From: Chlorobiaceae bacterium
Lineage (GTDB): Bacteria > Bacteroidota > Chlorobiia > Chlorobiales > Chlorobiaceae
NCBI GenBank assembly: GCA_013334485.1
Contig: JAAXXL010000004.1
Location: 1-64,000, forward strand
Reading direction: 5' to 3'
Length of the DNA: 64,000 nt
The notes under the pieces are model-generated. The model made no database searches and had not been told where the DNA came from. It saw nothing but the letters and a program-made list of their open reading frames with translations. This document shows, piece after piece, positions 39,978 through 49,359 of the stretch; positions within the stretch are counted from its first letter, which is position 1; every line of letters begins with the position of its first letter. Made by a program: the position numbers and the translations under genes.

Positions 39978-40802
39978 ATGTACTGGATCAGCATAAAAGA
40001 TCTCAGGGCGAAATGTCAAAAAACAAATTATGGATATGATGTCTATCCGTTATTATTCAGGTTTATCAGGGTACTCTCTATTTATTCTACCTGGTTGCTT
40101 ATACAGACACGGTGTAATCCGAATACGATAACAATTCTTGGCGTATTATGTGGTGTGCTAAGTGGGATAATGTTTTTTGCGGGCTTTGTGAACAGTGCCC
40201 TGATATTGGTAATACTGGCTGTAATAGCTGATTTTTCTGATGGTGAAGTGAGCCGGTTTCATGGCACAACCTCCAAAGAGGGAACATATCTGGATACCAT
40301 TCATCATTTTGTGGTACAGCCTTTTTTTATAGCTGGAATTGTGCTGTGGAGTTTTGAAAAGAACAACAGTCACCTTTTTCTTGCTGCGGGGATGGTTAGT
40401 GTAATAAACTCAATCATTCTGTCACTTGCAGTATCGTCGGCGGTTGATAACGCTTTGTTAAAGCATTTGTTAAGGTACATAAAGAGTAACAGGGTGCGTC
40501 ACATACCTACTGAAATCGAAGAAACACCGGTGAAACCAATGCAAAAGGCAGGTTTTTACCGGGCTATTCCCGGAACAGTGGCTCGAATGCTTGATTTCCC
40601 GTATGTAATAGTAATAATGGGGGTTGGCGTGATTTTGGATAGGTACTGCAGCGTTTTATTCGGCATTAACGACAGTGTGATCTTGTACATGATATATCTT
40701 TATGCGTTGCTGAGCTCGGGCTTGGTAACTCTTTTTGTGTGGAATGTGGTTCACAGCAGACACATTGAAAAAAGATTTAATGAAACAATAAAAATGGTAT
40801 AG
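39978..40802 (+). CDS. CDP-alcohol phosphatidyltransferase family membrane protein, altered active-site motif
   Basis: RCNPNTITILGVLCGVLSGIMFF; ADFSDGEVSRFHGTTSKEGTYLDTIHH. ATG at 39978 preferred over the ORF-track start. Confidence 0.82.
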   Translation: MYWISIKDLRAKCQKTNYGYDVYPLLFRFIRVLSIYSTWLLIQTRCNPNTITILGVLCGVLSGIMFFAGFVNSALILVILAVIADFSDGEVSRFHGTTSKEGTYLDTIHHFVVQPFFIAGIVLWSFEKNNSHLFLAAGMVSVINSIILSLAVSSAVDNALLKHLLRYIKSNRVRHIPTEIEETPVKPMQKAGFYRAIPGTVARMLDFPYVIVIMGVGVILDRYCSVLFGINDSVILYMIYLYALLSSGLVTLFVWNVVHSRHIEKRFNETIKMV

Positions 40803-40879
40803 GTATAAGCGGATCGGAGAAAAGTTAATTCTGATCGGCAACCGATATCATAGCCTTAACCCCGGTAAAGAATATAATA

Positions 40880-41875
40880 ATGAAAACAGCTCAACCAAGA
40901 ATTTGTATTGTCCTTTTACATTGGAAAGATTACAATGATACAAAACAGTGTTTGTTATCGCTTGAAAATATTACGTATAAAAATTATTCTATTACAATAG
41001 TTGATAATTTTTCAAATGATAATTCAATTGAAAAACTTCAGGCTGAATTTCCTGATGTGAAATACATTTTAAACAGTGGTAATTTAGGATTCAGTTGTGG
41101 AGTGAATGCCGGTCTGCGTGATGCATATAAATCCGGATTTGATTATGTGCTTGTTTTAAATAATGACATGGTGGTAAACCCCGGTTTTCTTGAGCCTGCT
41201 ATAGCGATTGCAGAAAAAGATCAAAAAATCGGTGCTGTTACCGGAAAGATAATGTTTAAGGCAACACCAAATATATTCTGGCATGCCGGCGGGCACATCG
41301 ACCCTTTTCGTGTACAGGGTGTTGCGCGAGGTAAAGATGAGGAAGATCGGGGCCAGTATGATGAAATTTGCGAAACAGGCTGGGCTTCGGGTGCCATGTC
41401 CTTGATACCACGCAGAACATTTGAAAAGGTTGGATATTTCCCTGAAGAGCACTTTTTTGGACAGGAGGAGTGGGATTACTCTACCGCCATTCTGAGATCG
41501 GGCTTAAAAATTATCTATGTCCCTGACTTTAAAGGTCTTCATGAAGTAGGCGGCAGCTACAATGCCGGCCACCCGATTCTGAACGTTTATGGTGGATATC
41601 TGAGCAAGATGATATATGCCGAAAAATATATGTCGCCAATTGCCTGGAAAATCTGGCGTATCGCTTTTTGGGTTTATTTGAAGTTCAAATGGCCAATACT
41701 TGCTCGCGAGGGGTGCAAGTGCGAAGAGGACTATCGAGTTCGTTTTGGCGCTGGTTTGATGGCATTCAAGGATCATAAAACCATAAAGCGTGTCGATCTT
41801 GCACAACTTGAGAATGCTGCCCGACGGCTGGGGCCGGCTCCTTCATGGGGAAATGACTGGGTTTCTGAGAGTTGA
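40880..41875 (+). CDS. Family 2 glycosyltransferase
   Basis: ITIVDNFSNDNSIEKL, NSGNLGFSCGVNAGL, VLVLNNDMVV. Confidence 0.9.
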   Translation: MKTAQPRICIVLLHWKDYNDTKQCLLSLENITYKNYSITIVDNFSNDNSIEKLQAEFPDVKYILNSGNLGFSCGVNAGLRDAYKSGFDYVLVLNNDMVVNPGFLEPAIAIAEKDQKIGAVTGKIMFKATPNIFWHAGGHIDPFRVQGVARGKDEEDRGQYDEICETGWASGAMSLIPRRTFEKVGYFPEEHFFGQEEWDYSTAILRSGLKIIYVPDFKGLHEVGGSYNAGHPILNVYGGYLSKMIYAEKYMSPIAWKIWRIAFWVYLKFKWPILAREGCKCEEDYRVRFGAGLMAFKDHKTIKRVDLAQLENAARRLGPAPSWGNDWVSES

Positions 41876-42005
41876 TCATAAACCAATTTTTATTTAAAAA
41901 AAGGGTTGTTGCAGACGGTTCAGCAGTATATTGCCAGTTTTCGAACAATACTGTTGATGTGCCGCAATCTTTTTTGTATAAATATTTTTCCGGCTTATTT
42001 TTTTA

Positions 42006-43112
42006 ATGGTATACCTATCAGTACTTATTGCTGGACTGGCAATGTCATTACAAAACGGAAGGAGTAAATATTATTTCTATTCTTACCTTATTCTGCTATT
42101 TATTCTTGCCTCATTCAGGTATGGTGTAGGGCCGGATTATTTTAACTATGAATACCTTTATTCAGTGTTAAATACATCTATAACAGAGCAAATAAAGCAA
42201 CTGTCAGGGCAGGAGCTATTATTCAGACTTTTCGGAACAACCCTGCATTCTTTCAACTTTTCATATCAGCTTTATCTTGCATTTACTGCGCTTATAACTC
42301 TTTTTTATATAGGTAAACTATGTGCTAAATACAGTAAGTATCCTGTGTTTTCGCTTTACTTGTACTATTGTTTTTTTTATTTTGTATGGGTCTTTAGCGG
42401 AATAAGGCAGGGTTTGACCCTCTCTATCGGAGTTTACTATTTGCTTGAATGTATGGAAGACAGGAAACATATAAAATTCCTGGTTATTGTATTCTTCCTT
42501 ACGCTTGTCCATGCATCATCACTTTTTTTACTTGTGTTTTATGTTTTTGGTAATTTAAAAATAAATAGAAAAGCTCTTCTTATTGGTGTTTTTATCTGTT
42601 TTTGTGTATCATTTATTCCTGCTGGATATTTTCTTGGTATCATTAGTCACATTCCATTCGGTGAAAGAGTTGCGTTTTACAGTGGCGGAGATGGGACTGA
42701 AGTATCAATCAGTTATTTTGATTTTAAAAGCATATCCCGGTTTATACTGTTGCTGATAATTGGCATTGTATTCGATAAAAGCTACAAAAGAGATGATGAA
42801 AATAAAAAAATTATAATGGATCTCTATGTGATAAGTTTTGGCATTTATTATGCTTTGAGATTTGTTGAGGTTCTTGCGGCAAATGCTTCGCTCTATGGGT
42901 TTGTATTAATTGTTATTATTTTACCGGATATGTATGCCAGACTAAGAAATAAAATAAATTCGAAAATATTTTTAGTGTTTATTATTGTTTTTAGCATCAC
43001 TTATTTTTTTAAGAATGTATCCTCAATGGAGGATATGAGTGAAATGAAAAACGCGGCGGTAATAACTCCATATACAAATATATTCAACAAATCGCAGTAT
43101 TTTGATAGGTAA
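42006..43112 (+). CDS. EpsG/Wzy-like polysaccharide polymerase
   Basis: Multi-TM; SFRYGVGPDYFNYEYLY; SGIRQGLTLSIGVYYL. Confidence 0.8.
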   Translation: MVYLSVLIAGLAMSLQNGRSKYYFYSYLILLFILASFRYGVGPDYFNYEYLYSVLNTSITEQIKQLSGQELLFRLFGTTLHSFNFSYQLYLAFTALITLFYIGKLCAKYSKYPVFSLYLYYCFFYFVWVFSGIRQGLTLSIGVYYLLECMEDRKHIKFLVIVFFLTLVHASSLFLLVFYVFGNLKINRKALLIGVFICFCVSFIPAGYFLGIISHIPFGERVAFYSGGDGTEVSISYFDFKSISRFILLLIIGIVFDKSYKRDDENKKIIMDLYVISFGIYYALRFVEVLAANASLYGFVLIVIILPDMYARLRNKINSKIFLVFIIVFSITYFFKNVSSMEDMSEMKNAAVITPYTNIFNKSQYFDR

Positions 43113-43222
43113 GCACTCATTTCTTTTTCATAAATCAATCGTTCGCACTCCATCCTTGTGAAATTTAAAGTAAATCAATTTTACGGTATCAACGTTTTGT
43201 GCCCATAAATTTATGAATAACA

Positions 43223-45145
43223 ATGAAATATAGACCAGAAATAGACGGTCTGAGATCCATTGCTGTGCTTCCAGTTATTCTGTATCACGCTGGCTTCAAT
43301 ACGTTCAGTGGAGGCTTTGTAGGCGTCGATATATTTTTTGTAATAAGCGGTTATCTTATCACATCAATTATTCTCTCTGAACATAACTCTAACTCGTTTT
43401 CACTGAAGGCTTTTTATTATAGACGTGCACGAAGAATACTGCCGGCACTCTATTTTGTGCTATTTGTCTGTGCTATTATTTGTCTGTTTCTTTTATCGCC
43501 TTTTGATGGAAGGGACTTTTGGCAAAGTCTTTCAGCTACGATACTGTTTGCATCGAATATTCTTTTTTGTGCTGAAAGCTCAGATTATTTCGGGTTATCC
43601 TCTGAATATAAACCGCTGCTTCACACCTGGAGCCTCGCAGTAGAGGAGCAGTATTATATTCTATATCCTCTTGTTTTGCTTGCAGCATGGCGCTTCAGCA
43701 AGAAACAGATAATGCCTTTACTTGCAACGTTAGCAGTTGTTAGTCTTGCAGTTGCGCAATGGACAGCGTACCATTCGCCATCCCTCGGGTTTTTTTTACT
43801 GCCATCTCGTGCCTGGGAGTTGCTGATCGGAGCGTTTATAGCATTTTATTTTAATCAAAAAGAAAATGCTCCGGTAAATAATAAAAAAAACACATTTATA
43901 TATGAAACAGGTGGGGCCACCGGACTGCTAATGATTTGTTCCTCGGTATTTCTGTTTGAAAAATCAACTCCCTTTCCAAGTCTGTATACTTTAGTTCCTA
44001 CTGTTGGTGCTGCATTAATCATATTGTTTGCTAATCCACAAACTGTCGTAGGCAGGTTATTGGGTAGTAAATTATTTGTTGGTATTGGTTTGATCAGTTA
44101 CAGCGCATATTTGTGGCATCAGCCTTTATTTGCTTTCGCAAGATATTATTTGCTTACCGATCTGGGTATTTATCAGTCTATTATTGTTATAGTCTTGACA
44201 TTTGCACTGGCTGTTTTCTGTTGGCAATTCATTGAAAAGCCATTCAGAAATAAAAGTGTCATTTCGGATAAAAAATTAGTTTCAATTTTCTCAATTGCAT
44301 CTGTAGTACTGTTCTCTATTGGTTTTGCCGGCAACTCATCAAAAGGTTACCAAAATGTAAAGCTCGCCTTTATCCCTGACTACAAAGCCAAAATATGCGT
44401 TGACTTCTTTTCCGAACTTGATAAAAAAGAGAAAATATACAGAGAAATAAGTGCAAGTAATGCTCCTGATTTTAATAAGGATTTCAAAAAGAAAATTCTG
44501 ATACTCGGTGATTCGATGTCAGGTGATTTTTTAATGGCAGTTAAGCTGAATGCTAATCTGGATAAAAATAATCAATTTATTCGCAAAGATCTTGATGATC
44601 CGGAGATGGACGATTTTTTGGAGTATATGAAAATATCTAATCGAAATAAGCTTTCTGCAGGCGATAATGATAAGGAATTTGTTGAAATAAAACGGTTAAT
44701 TGATAATTGCGATATTGTTGTTCTTGCAGCAAATCTGATAGAAGAAACTGCGCCGTCAGCCATAAGGCTTGCTGAATATCTCGCTAAAAACAATAAACTG
44801 GTTTATGTTGTCGAACCTTTCAGGGTGTTTCATATGGCAGCATCTTCTTATTATTTTGCAAATAGCGATATTCGTATGAATAAGCTGAATTCATTTATGT
44901 ATAAAAGAATATCACCTGAATATTTGACTGTCAGAAATTATATGAGTAGTTATTTTTCTCGAAATAGCAATGAGAATATTAAATTAATTGATAAAGCAAG
45001 GCTGTTTTGTGATTTTAAAAATATGACATGTTCTTTGTATTCGGAAAACGGGCGCCCATTGATTTTTGATGAATTACATCTGACTCTTGAGGGTGAAAAG
45101 TATTATGGTGATGATCTGGATAAATCAGGCTATTTTATTCAATAA
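43223..45145 (+). CDS. OafA-like acyltransferase 3 with C-terminal SGNH domain
   Basis: YRPEIDGLRSIAVLPVILYHAGF; HTWSLAVEEQYYILYPL; C-terminal ILILGDSMSGDF. Confidence 0.9.
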   Translation: MKYRPEIDGLRSIAVLPVILYHAGFNTFSGGFVGVDIFFVISGYLITSIILSEHNSNSFSLKAFYYRRARRILPALYFVLFVCAIICLFLLSPFDGRDFWQSLSATILFASNILFCAESSDYFGLSSEYKPLLHTWSLAVEEQYYILYPLVLLAAWRFSKKQIMPLLATLAVVSLAVAQWTAYHSPSLGFFLLPSRAWELLIGAFIAFYFNQKENAPVNNKKNTFIYETGGATGLLMICSSVFLFEKSTPFPSLYTLVPTVGAALIILFANPQTVVGRLLGSKLFVGIGLISYSAYLWHQPLFAFARYYLLTDLGIYQSIIVIVLTFALAVFCWQFIEKPFRNKSVISDKKLVSIFSIASVVLFSIGFAGNSSKGYQNVKLAFIPDYKAKICVDFFSELDKKEKIYREISASNAPDFNKDFKKKILILGDSMSGDFLMAVKLNANLDKNNQFIRKDLDDPEMDDFLEYMKISNRNKLSAGDNDKEFVEIKRLIDNCDIVVLAANLIEETAPSAIRLAEYLAKNNKLVYVVEPFRVFHMAASSYYFANSDIRMNKLNSFMYKRISPEYLTVRNYMSSYFSRNSNENIKLIDKARLFCDFKNMTCSLYSENGRPLIFDELHLTLEGEKYYGDDLDKSGYFIQ

Positions 45146-45250
45146 ATGATTGTCAAAAATCAGGATTCACTATCTGTTTTTTGAATAGACGTTTGCCGTG
45201 TTTTAAGATGCATCTGTTTTTATAGGCTTGTTTATAAAATAAAGTATTCT

Positions 45251-46306
45251 GTGAAAATATTGTATTTGTATGCTGAGTTATCCCCGTATCTCAAGCCTGT
45301 TTTTGAAGCATACGTCAAGATATACGGCGTAAAACTGCATGTGGTGCATTGGGACCACATCAAGCTGACGCCCTATGAACCGGTGTTAATGGATGGAGTG
45401 TTTTACTATAAAAGGTCTGAATATGATCTGGGAAAATTAAAAAAGCTTACAGAAGATTTACGGCCTGATCTCATTTATGTGGTTGGTTGGATGGATAAGG
45501 ATTATTTGAAGGTGATTATCAAGTGGCGCCTTAAAGGCATTCCCGTTGTAGTTGGTTTTGATGATGTCTGGTTTGGTAACATCAGGCAGAATATAGGATC
45601 AATGCTCATGAAAAGTATAGGCAGATATTTTTTCAGTCACGCTTTTGTTTCTTTTGCAAGGCAATATGAATTTGCCAAACGAATGGGTTTTAAAGATCAT
45701 GAAATTATATCAAATCTACTTTCATGCGATACGGAGTTATTTCAGGGATCACATAAAAAGCTTTCTCTCAAGTGCATTAACTATCCACATAAATTTGTAT
45801 ACATTGGTCGCTTTTCTGGAGAAAAAGGGATTGATTTACTGGCACCGGCATTCAAGATCTATCGTGATGAATATGCGGGGTCATGGAGTTTATTATGCGT
45901 CGGGGGCGGCCCCCTTCGTTCCTTGCTTGAAGGGCAGGACCATATTGACGTTCTTGACTTTGTCAGCCAGACAGAAATGATATCTCTTCTTGATAGTTCC
46001 GGTGCTTTGATTATGCCGAGTTATAAGGATATGTGCCCCCTTGCTGTTCACGAAGCAGCATCCGCTTGTTTGCCTCTTGTCTTGTCCAGCGGGGTTGGAA
46101 ATAAATCAACTTTTTTAATTGATGGATTCAATGGCTATAGTTTTAATTCAACATCCGTTCATGGTCTTGCACTGGCTATGCATAAAATAGCTTCTTTATC
46201 AGATTCAGCATTGATGGAAATGAGTGAGCATAGTTATGTGCTTTCCAAAAGAGTAAGTCCTGATATGACCGCTGCAAGTTTGATGTCCATTCTGCTGAAT
46301 AATTGA
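45251..46306 (+). CDS. Family 1 (GT-B) glycosyltransferase
   Basis: KFVYIGRFSGEKGIDLL; MPSYKDMCPLAVHEAASACLPLVLS. Confidence 0.87.
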   Translation: MKILYLYAELSPYLKPVFEAYVKIYGVKLHVVHWDHIKLTPYEPVLMDGVFYYKRSEYDLGKLKKLTEDLRPDLIYVVGWMDKDYLKVIIKWRLKGIPVVVGFDDVWFGNIRQNIGSMLMKSIGRYFFSHAFVSFARQYEFAKRMGFKDHEIISNLLSCDTELFQGSHKKLSLKCINYPHKFVYIGRFSGEKGIDLLAPAFKIYRDEYAGSWSLLCVGGGPLRSLLEGQDHIDVLDFVSQTEMISLLDSSGALIMPSYKDMCPLAVHEAASACLPLVLSSGVGNKSTFLIDGFNGYSFNSTSVHGLALAMHKIASLSDSALMEMSEHSYVLSKRVSPDMTAASLMSILLNN

Positions 46307-46375
46307 ATTAATGACTCTTTTTATAAAATGTCTCTATATCTGCTCCTGTAGTTATTTCACCATGATCTCTATTTT

Positions 46376-48250
46376 ATGTGTGGAATAGTCGGTATTTGCA
46401 GTATTGTTCCTCAACGGGAGCGAGCTTGGCTGTCTGCAGGTCGAGATACTATGACCCATCGAGGACCGGATGATTCGGGTGAATGGTGGTCGGATGACGG
46501 GCGGGTTGGCCTGGCTCACAGACGCCTCTCGATAGTTGATCTCTCATCTGCCGGACATCAGCCCATGCGCGATGAGTCGGGTGCAATCACTATTATTTTT
46601 AATGGCGAAATCTATAATTTCACCGAGTTACGAGACACTTTGATTGCCTCTGGCCATTACTTCAGATCTCATTCAGATACTGAAGTGATAATGGCGGCCT
46701 ATCTGCAGTGGGGCATTGATTGTCTGGTTCATTTGAACGGAATGTTTGCTTTTGCACTTTTCGATGCGCGGCAGCAAACCGTATTTCTTGCGCGTGACCG
46801 CGCCGGTGAAAAACCGCTTTTTTATCACAATGCCAGCGGTGAACTTCGATTTGCCTCAGAACTCAAGGCGCTTTTGGCAGACTCTGCTTTGTCAAGGCGA
46901 GTTGACCCTGTTGCGCTTGATTGTTACCTTGCAATGGGATATGTGCCGGGTGAACACTGCATGTTAAAGGGGTTTAATAAACTTCCACCGGCTCATGCCC
47001 TGTTCTTTGATCTGAAAACAGGCCATTCCAAAGTATGGTGCTACTGGCATCTGCCTCTGTTGGCTGCAAATTCCTCAGAGCGCGTTGATGAGATAGCTCT
47101 CCTCGATAAACTTGAGGGTTTGCTGAGTGATGCTGTTCGTCGCCAGATGGTGGCCGATGTGCCGGTGGGTGTTCTTCTCAGTGGTGGAGTTGATTCAAGT
47201 CTGATTACTGCTATGGCAGTCCGGGCTTCCAGTCAGGTACAGACATTCACAATTGGCTTTCCCGGACACGGCAAGCTCGATGAAACTGAGCATGCCCGAT
47301 TGATCTCCCGCCACTTTGGTACCCGCCATACCGAGTTGATGGCTGAACCTGCTACGGCGGACCTGCTTCCACGCCTGGCGCGGCAGTTTGATGAACCAAT
47401 GGTTGATTCTTCGATGATTCCCACCTTTTTGGTAAGCCAGTTGGTACGCCGGCACTGTACTGTGGCACTGGGTGGCGATGGTGGGGATGAGTTGTTTGGC
47501 GGTTATGGACATTATAACCGTTTACTGTGGATGGAGAAAAAACTGGGAAAGGTCCCGCGCCTTTTGCGTATGGCCCCCGGTTTGTTTGCTGAGCACTTTA
47601 TGCCTGTTGGATTTGCAGGAGGCAATATTCGAACCTGGCTTATGGCTCTCGGGCAGGATTTCAGGATGGGTTTGCCTCAGATTGCTACCTGCTTTGACAG
47701 TATCAGTCGACAAAAACTCATGGGTCGGCATGCTGGCTATGGAGTTATAGCTGATGAAATCTATCAGGATCAGGTTCCACTAAACTCTGATCTTCTTCAA
47801 CGTGCTACCCGAATGGATTTTTCAAACTATCTTGCAGAAGATATCCTGGTCAAGGTGGACCGTGCCAGCATGTTGAACTCTCTGGAAGTGCGAGCCCCTT
47901 TGCTTGACTATCGATTGATTGAGTTTGCCTTTGCAAATGTACCGTCAGATTTGAAAGCCTCTTTCAATGATAAAAAGATATTGCTTAAACGACTGACGGC
48001 TCGCGTGTTACCTCCTGAATTTGATCGCCATCGCAAGCAGGGGTTTTCCATACCGCTCGACAAATGGCTCAAAGAAGGAGCTTTTCGTGTACTTTTTCAT
48101 GAGGTCTTGCGCGACCCGCAATGCTGCTTTGATTTGCGGACAGTTGACAGCCTGTTGCGAGGGCAAAATAGGGGGCGCAGCAATGGCGAAAGACTTTTTG
48201 CTCTGGTGCTGTTTGAGCTGTGGAGGAGGGAGTACAAGGTTACATTCTGA
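46376..48250 (+). CDS. asnB: Asparagine synthase (glutamine-hydrolysing) family
   Basis: MCGIVGICSI class II GATase N-terminus; GVLLSGGVDSSLITAMA. Confidence 0.92.
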   Translation: MCGIVGICSIVPQRERAWLSAGRDTMTHRGPDDSGEWWSDDGRVGLAHRRLSIVDLSSAGHQPMRDESGAITIIFNGEIYNFTELRDTLIASGHYFRSHSDTEVIMAAYLQWGIDCLVHLNGMFAFALFDARQQTVFLARDRAGEKPLFYHNASGELRFASELKALLADSALSRRVDPVALDCYLAMGYVPGEHCMLKGFNKLPPAHALFFDLKTGHSKVWCYWHLPLLAANSSERVDEIALLDKLEGLLSDAVRRQMVADVPVGVLLSGGVDSSLITAMAVRASSQVQTFTIGFPGHGKLDETEHARLISRHFGTRHTELMAEPATADLLPRLARQFDEPMVDSSMIPTFLVSQLVRRHCTVALGGDGGDELFGGYGHYNRLLWMEKKLGKVPRLLRMAPGLFAEHFMPVGFAGGNIRTWLMALGQDFRMGLPQIATCFDSISRQKLMGRHAGYGVIADEIYQDQVPLNSDLLQRATRMDFSNYLAEDILVKVDRASMLNSLEVRAPLLDYRLIEFAFANVPSDLKASFNDKKILLKRLTARVLPPEFDRHRKQGFSIPLDKWLKEGAFRVLFHEVLRDPQCCFDLRTVDSLLRGQNRGRSNGERLFALVLFELWRREYKVTF

Positions 48251-48268
48251 TTTCAATGGAGATTGGAC

Positions 48269-49255
48269 ATGAACACTGTATTACTGGAACTGTTACGCTG
48301 CCCGAAGAGTGGTCAAGGTTTGACACTGGAAAGCGAAGGAAATAATTTGCAGGATATTGACTACGGTTGGTTGGTCTCTGAAGATGGTCAGCATCGTTAT
48401 CCGGTTCTCAAGTCCATCCCTCGCTTTGTCCCAGAGTCCAACTATGCCGATAATTTTGGTATGCAATGGAACTACTTTCGCCAAACACAACTGGACAGTC
48501 ATTCTGGTTTTCCAATCTCTGCTGACCAGTTTTGGTTGGCAACCGGTTGGTCGCCCACTGATCTTAAGAACCAGTGGGTGCTGGATGTAGGTTGTGGTGC
48601 TGGACGATTTGCCGAGGTGGCCTTGAATGCTGGAGCCAAATTGGTGGCTCTGGATTATTCCAGCGCGGTGGATGCCTGTTATGCCAACTTGAAGCATCAC
48701 CCGAATCTGCACGTGGTGCAGGGTGATATATATTCGCTGCCTTTTGTGAAAGGTGCGTTTCCTTTTGTGTATTCTCTTGGTGTGCTGCAGCATACGCCGG
48801 ATGTTGCCAAAGCTTTTGCTGCATTGCCTCCCATGGTGTGTGGCGGTGGGAGGTTGAGTGTTGATTACTACTGGAAACGTATCCGAACCATGCTGCACAT
48901 AAAGTATTTGTTGAGGCCCTTTACAACAAAAATTGGTCAACCTGAATTGTTTGCTGTGTTGCAACGATGGGTACCCGGTTTGCTGAATGTCAGCCAGACT
49001 TTGGGGAGTGTTCCACTGTTCGGGCGAGTTTTGAAACGACTTGTGCCCATTGCGGACTACATAGATGATTATCCATTGACTGCTCAGCAAATGAAGGAGT
49101 GGGTCCTTTTGGATACTTTTGATATGCTTGCACCTGCGTATGATATCCCGCAGACAGCAACAACTGCTCGAAGATGGTTTGAAGATGCAAAGTTTGTAAA
49201 TATTCAGGTGGGCCACTGGGGACATTTGGGTGCCAGGGGAACAAACTTGAAATGA
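48269..49255 (+). CDS. SAM methyltransferase with Trm112-like N-terminus
   Basis: LLELLRCPKSGQGLTLE; WVLDVGCGAGRFAEVALNAGAKLVALD. Confidence 0.83.
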   Translation: MNTVLLELLRCPKSGQGLTLESEGNNLQDIDYGWLVSEDGQHRYPVLKSIPRFVPESNYADNFGMQWNYFRQTQLDSHSGFPISADQFWLATGWSPTDLKNQWVLDVGCGAGRFAEVALNAGAKLVALDYSSAVDACYANLKHHPNLHVVQGDIYSLPFVKGAFPFVYSLGVLQHTPDVAKAFAALPPMVCGGGRLSVDYYWKRIRTMLHIKYLLRPFTTKIGQPELFAVLQRWVPGLLNVSQTLGSVPLFGRVLKRLVPIADYIDDYPLTAQQMKEWVLLDTFDMLAPAYDIPQTATTARRWFEDAKFVNIQVGHWGHLGARGTNLK

Positions 49256-49359
49256 ATGTCTGTACAAGAAGTAAAGAAAATTAACCTTGTAAAAGTTAAA
49301 GTGTCTGATCTGAATCCTTTAACAAAGCTATCGGAAACCATCGGTAAGACGGGTAAAAG

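Noticed and set aside
39206-40802. Phosphocholine (LicC plus CDP-alcohol transferase) pathway
   Set aside because: Kept only as an alternative; no choline kinase or choline transporter seen, while the glutamine-kinase-like, APS-kinase-like and hydrolase genes are unexplained by it.
46376-48250. Lasso-peptide or beta-lactam-type amidotransferase
   Set aside because: Has an intact MCGIVG class II glutaminase N-terminus and SGGVDSS domain typical of AsnB homologs in O-antigen loci; no precursor peptide or protease nearby.
48293-49267. 324-aa minus-strand ORF
   Set aside because: Fully antisense to a well-supported methyltransferase gene; Cys/His/Gln/Ser-rich composition typical of an antisense frame, no motif.
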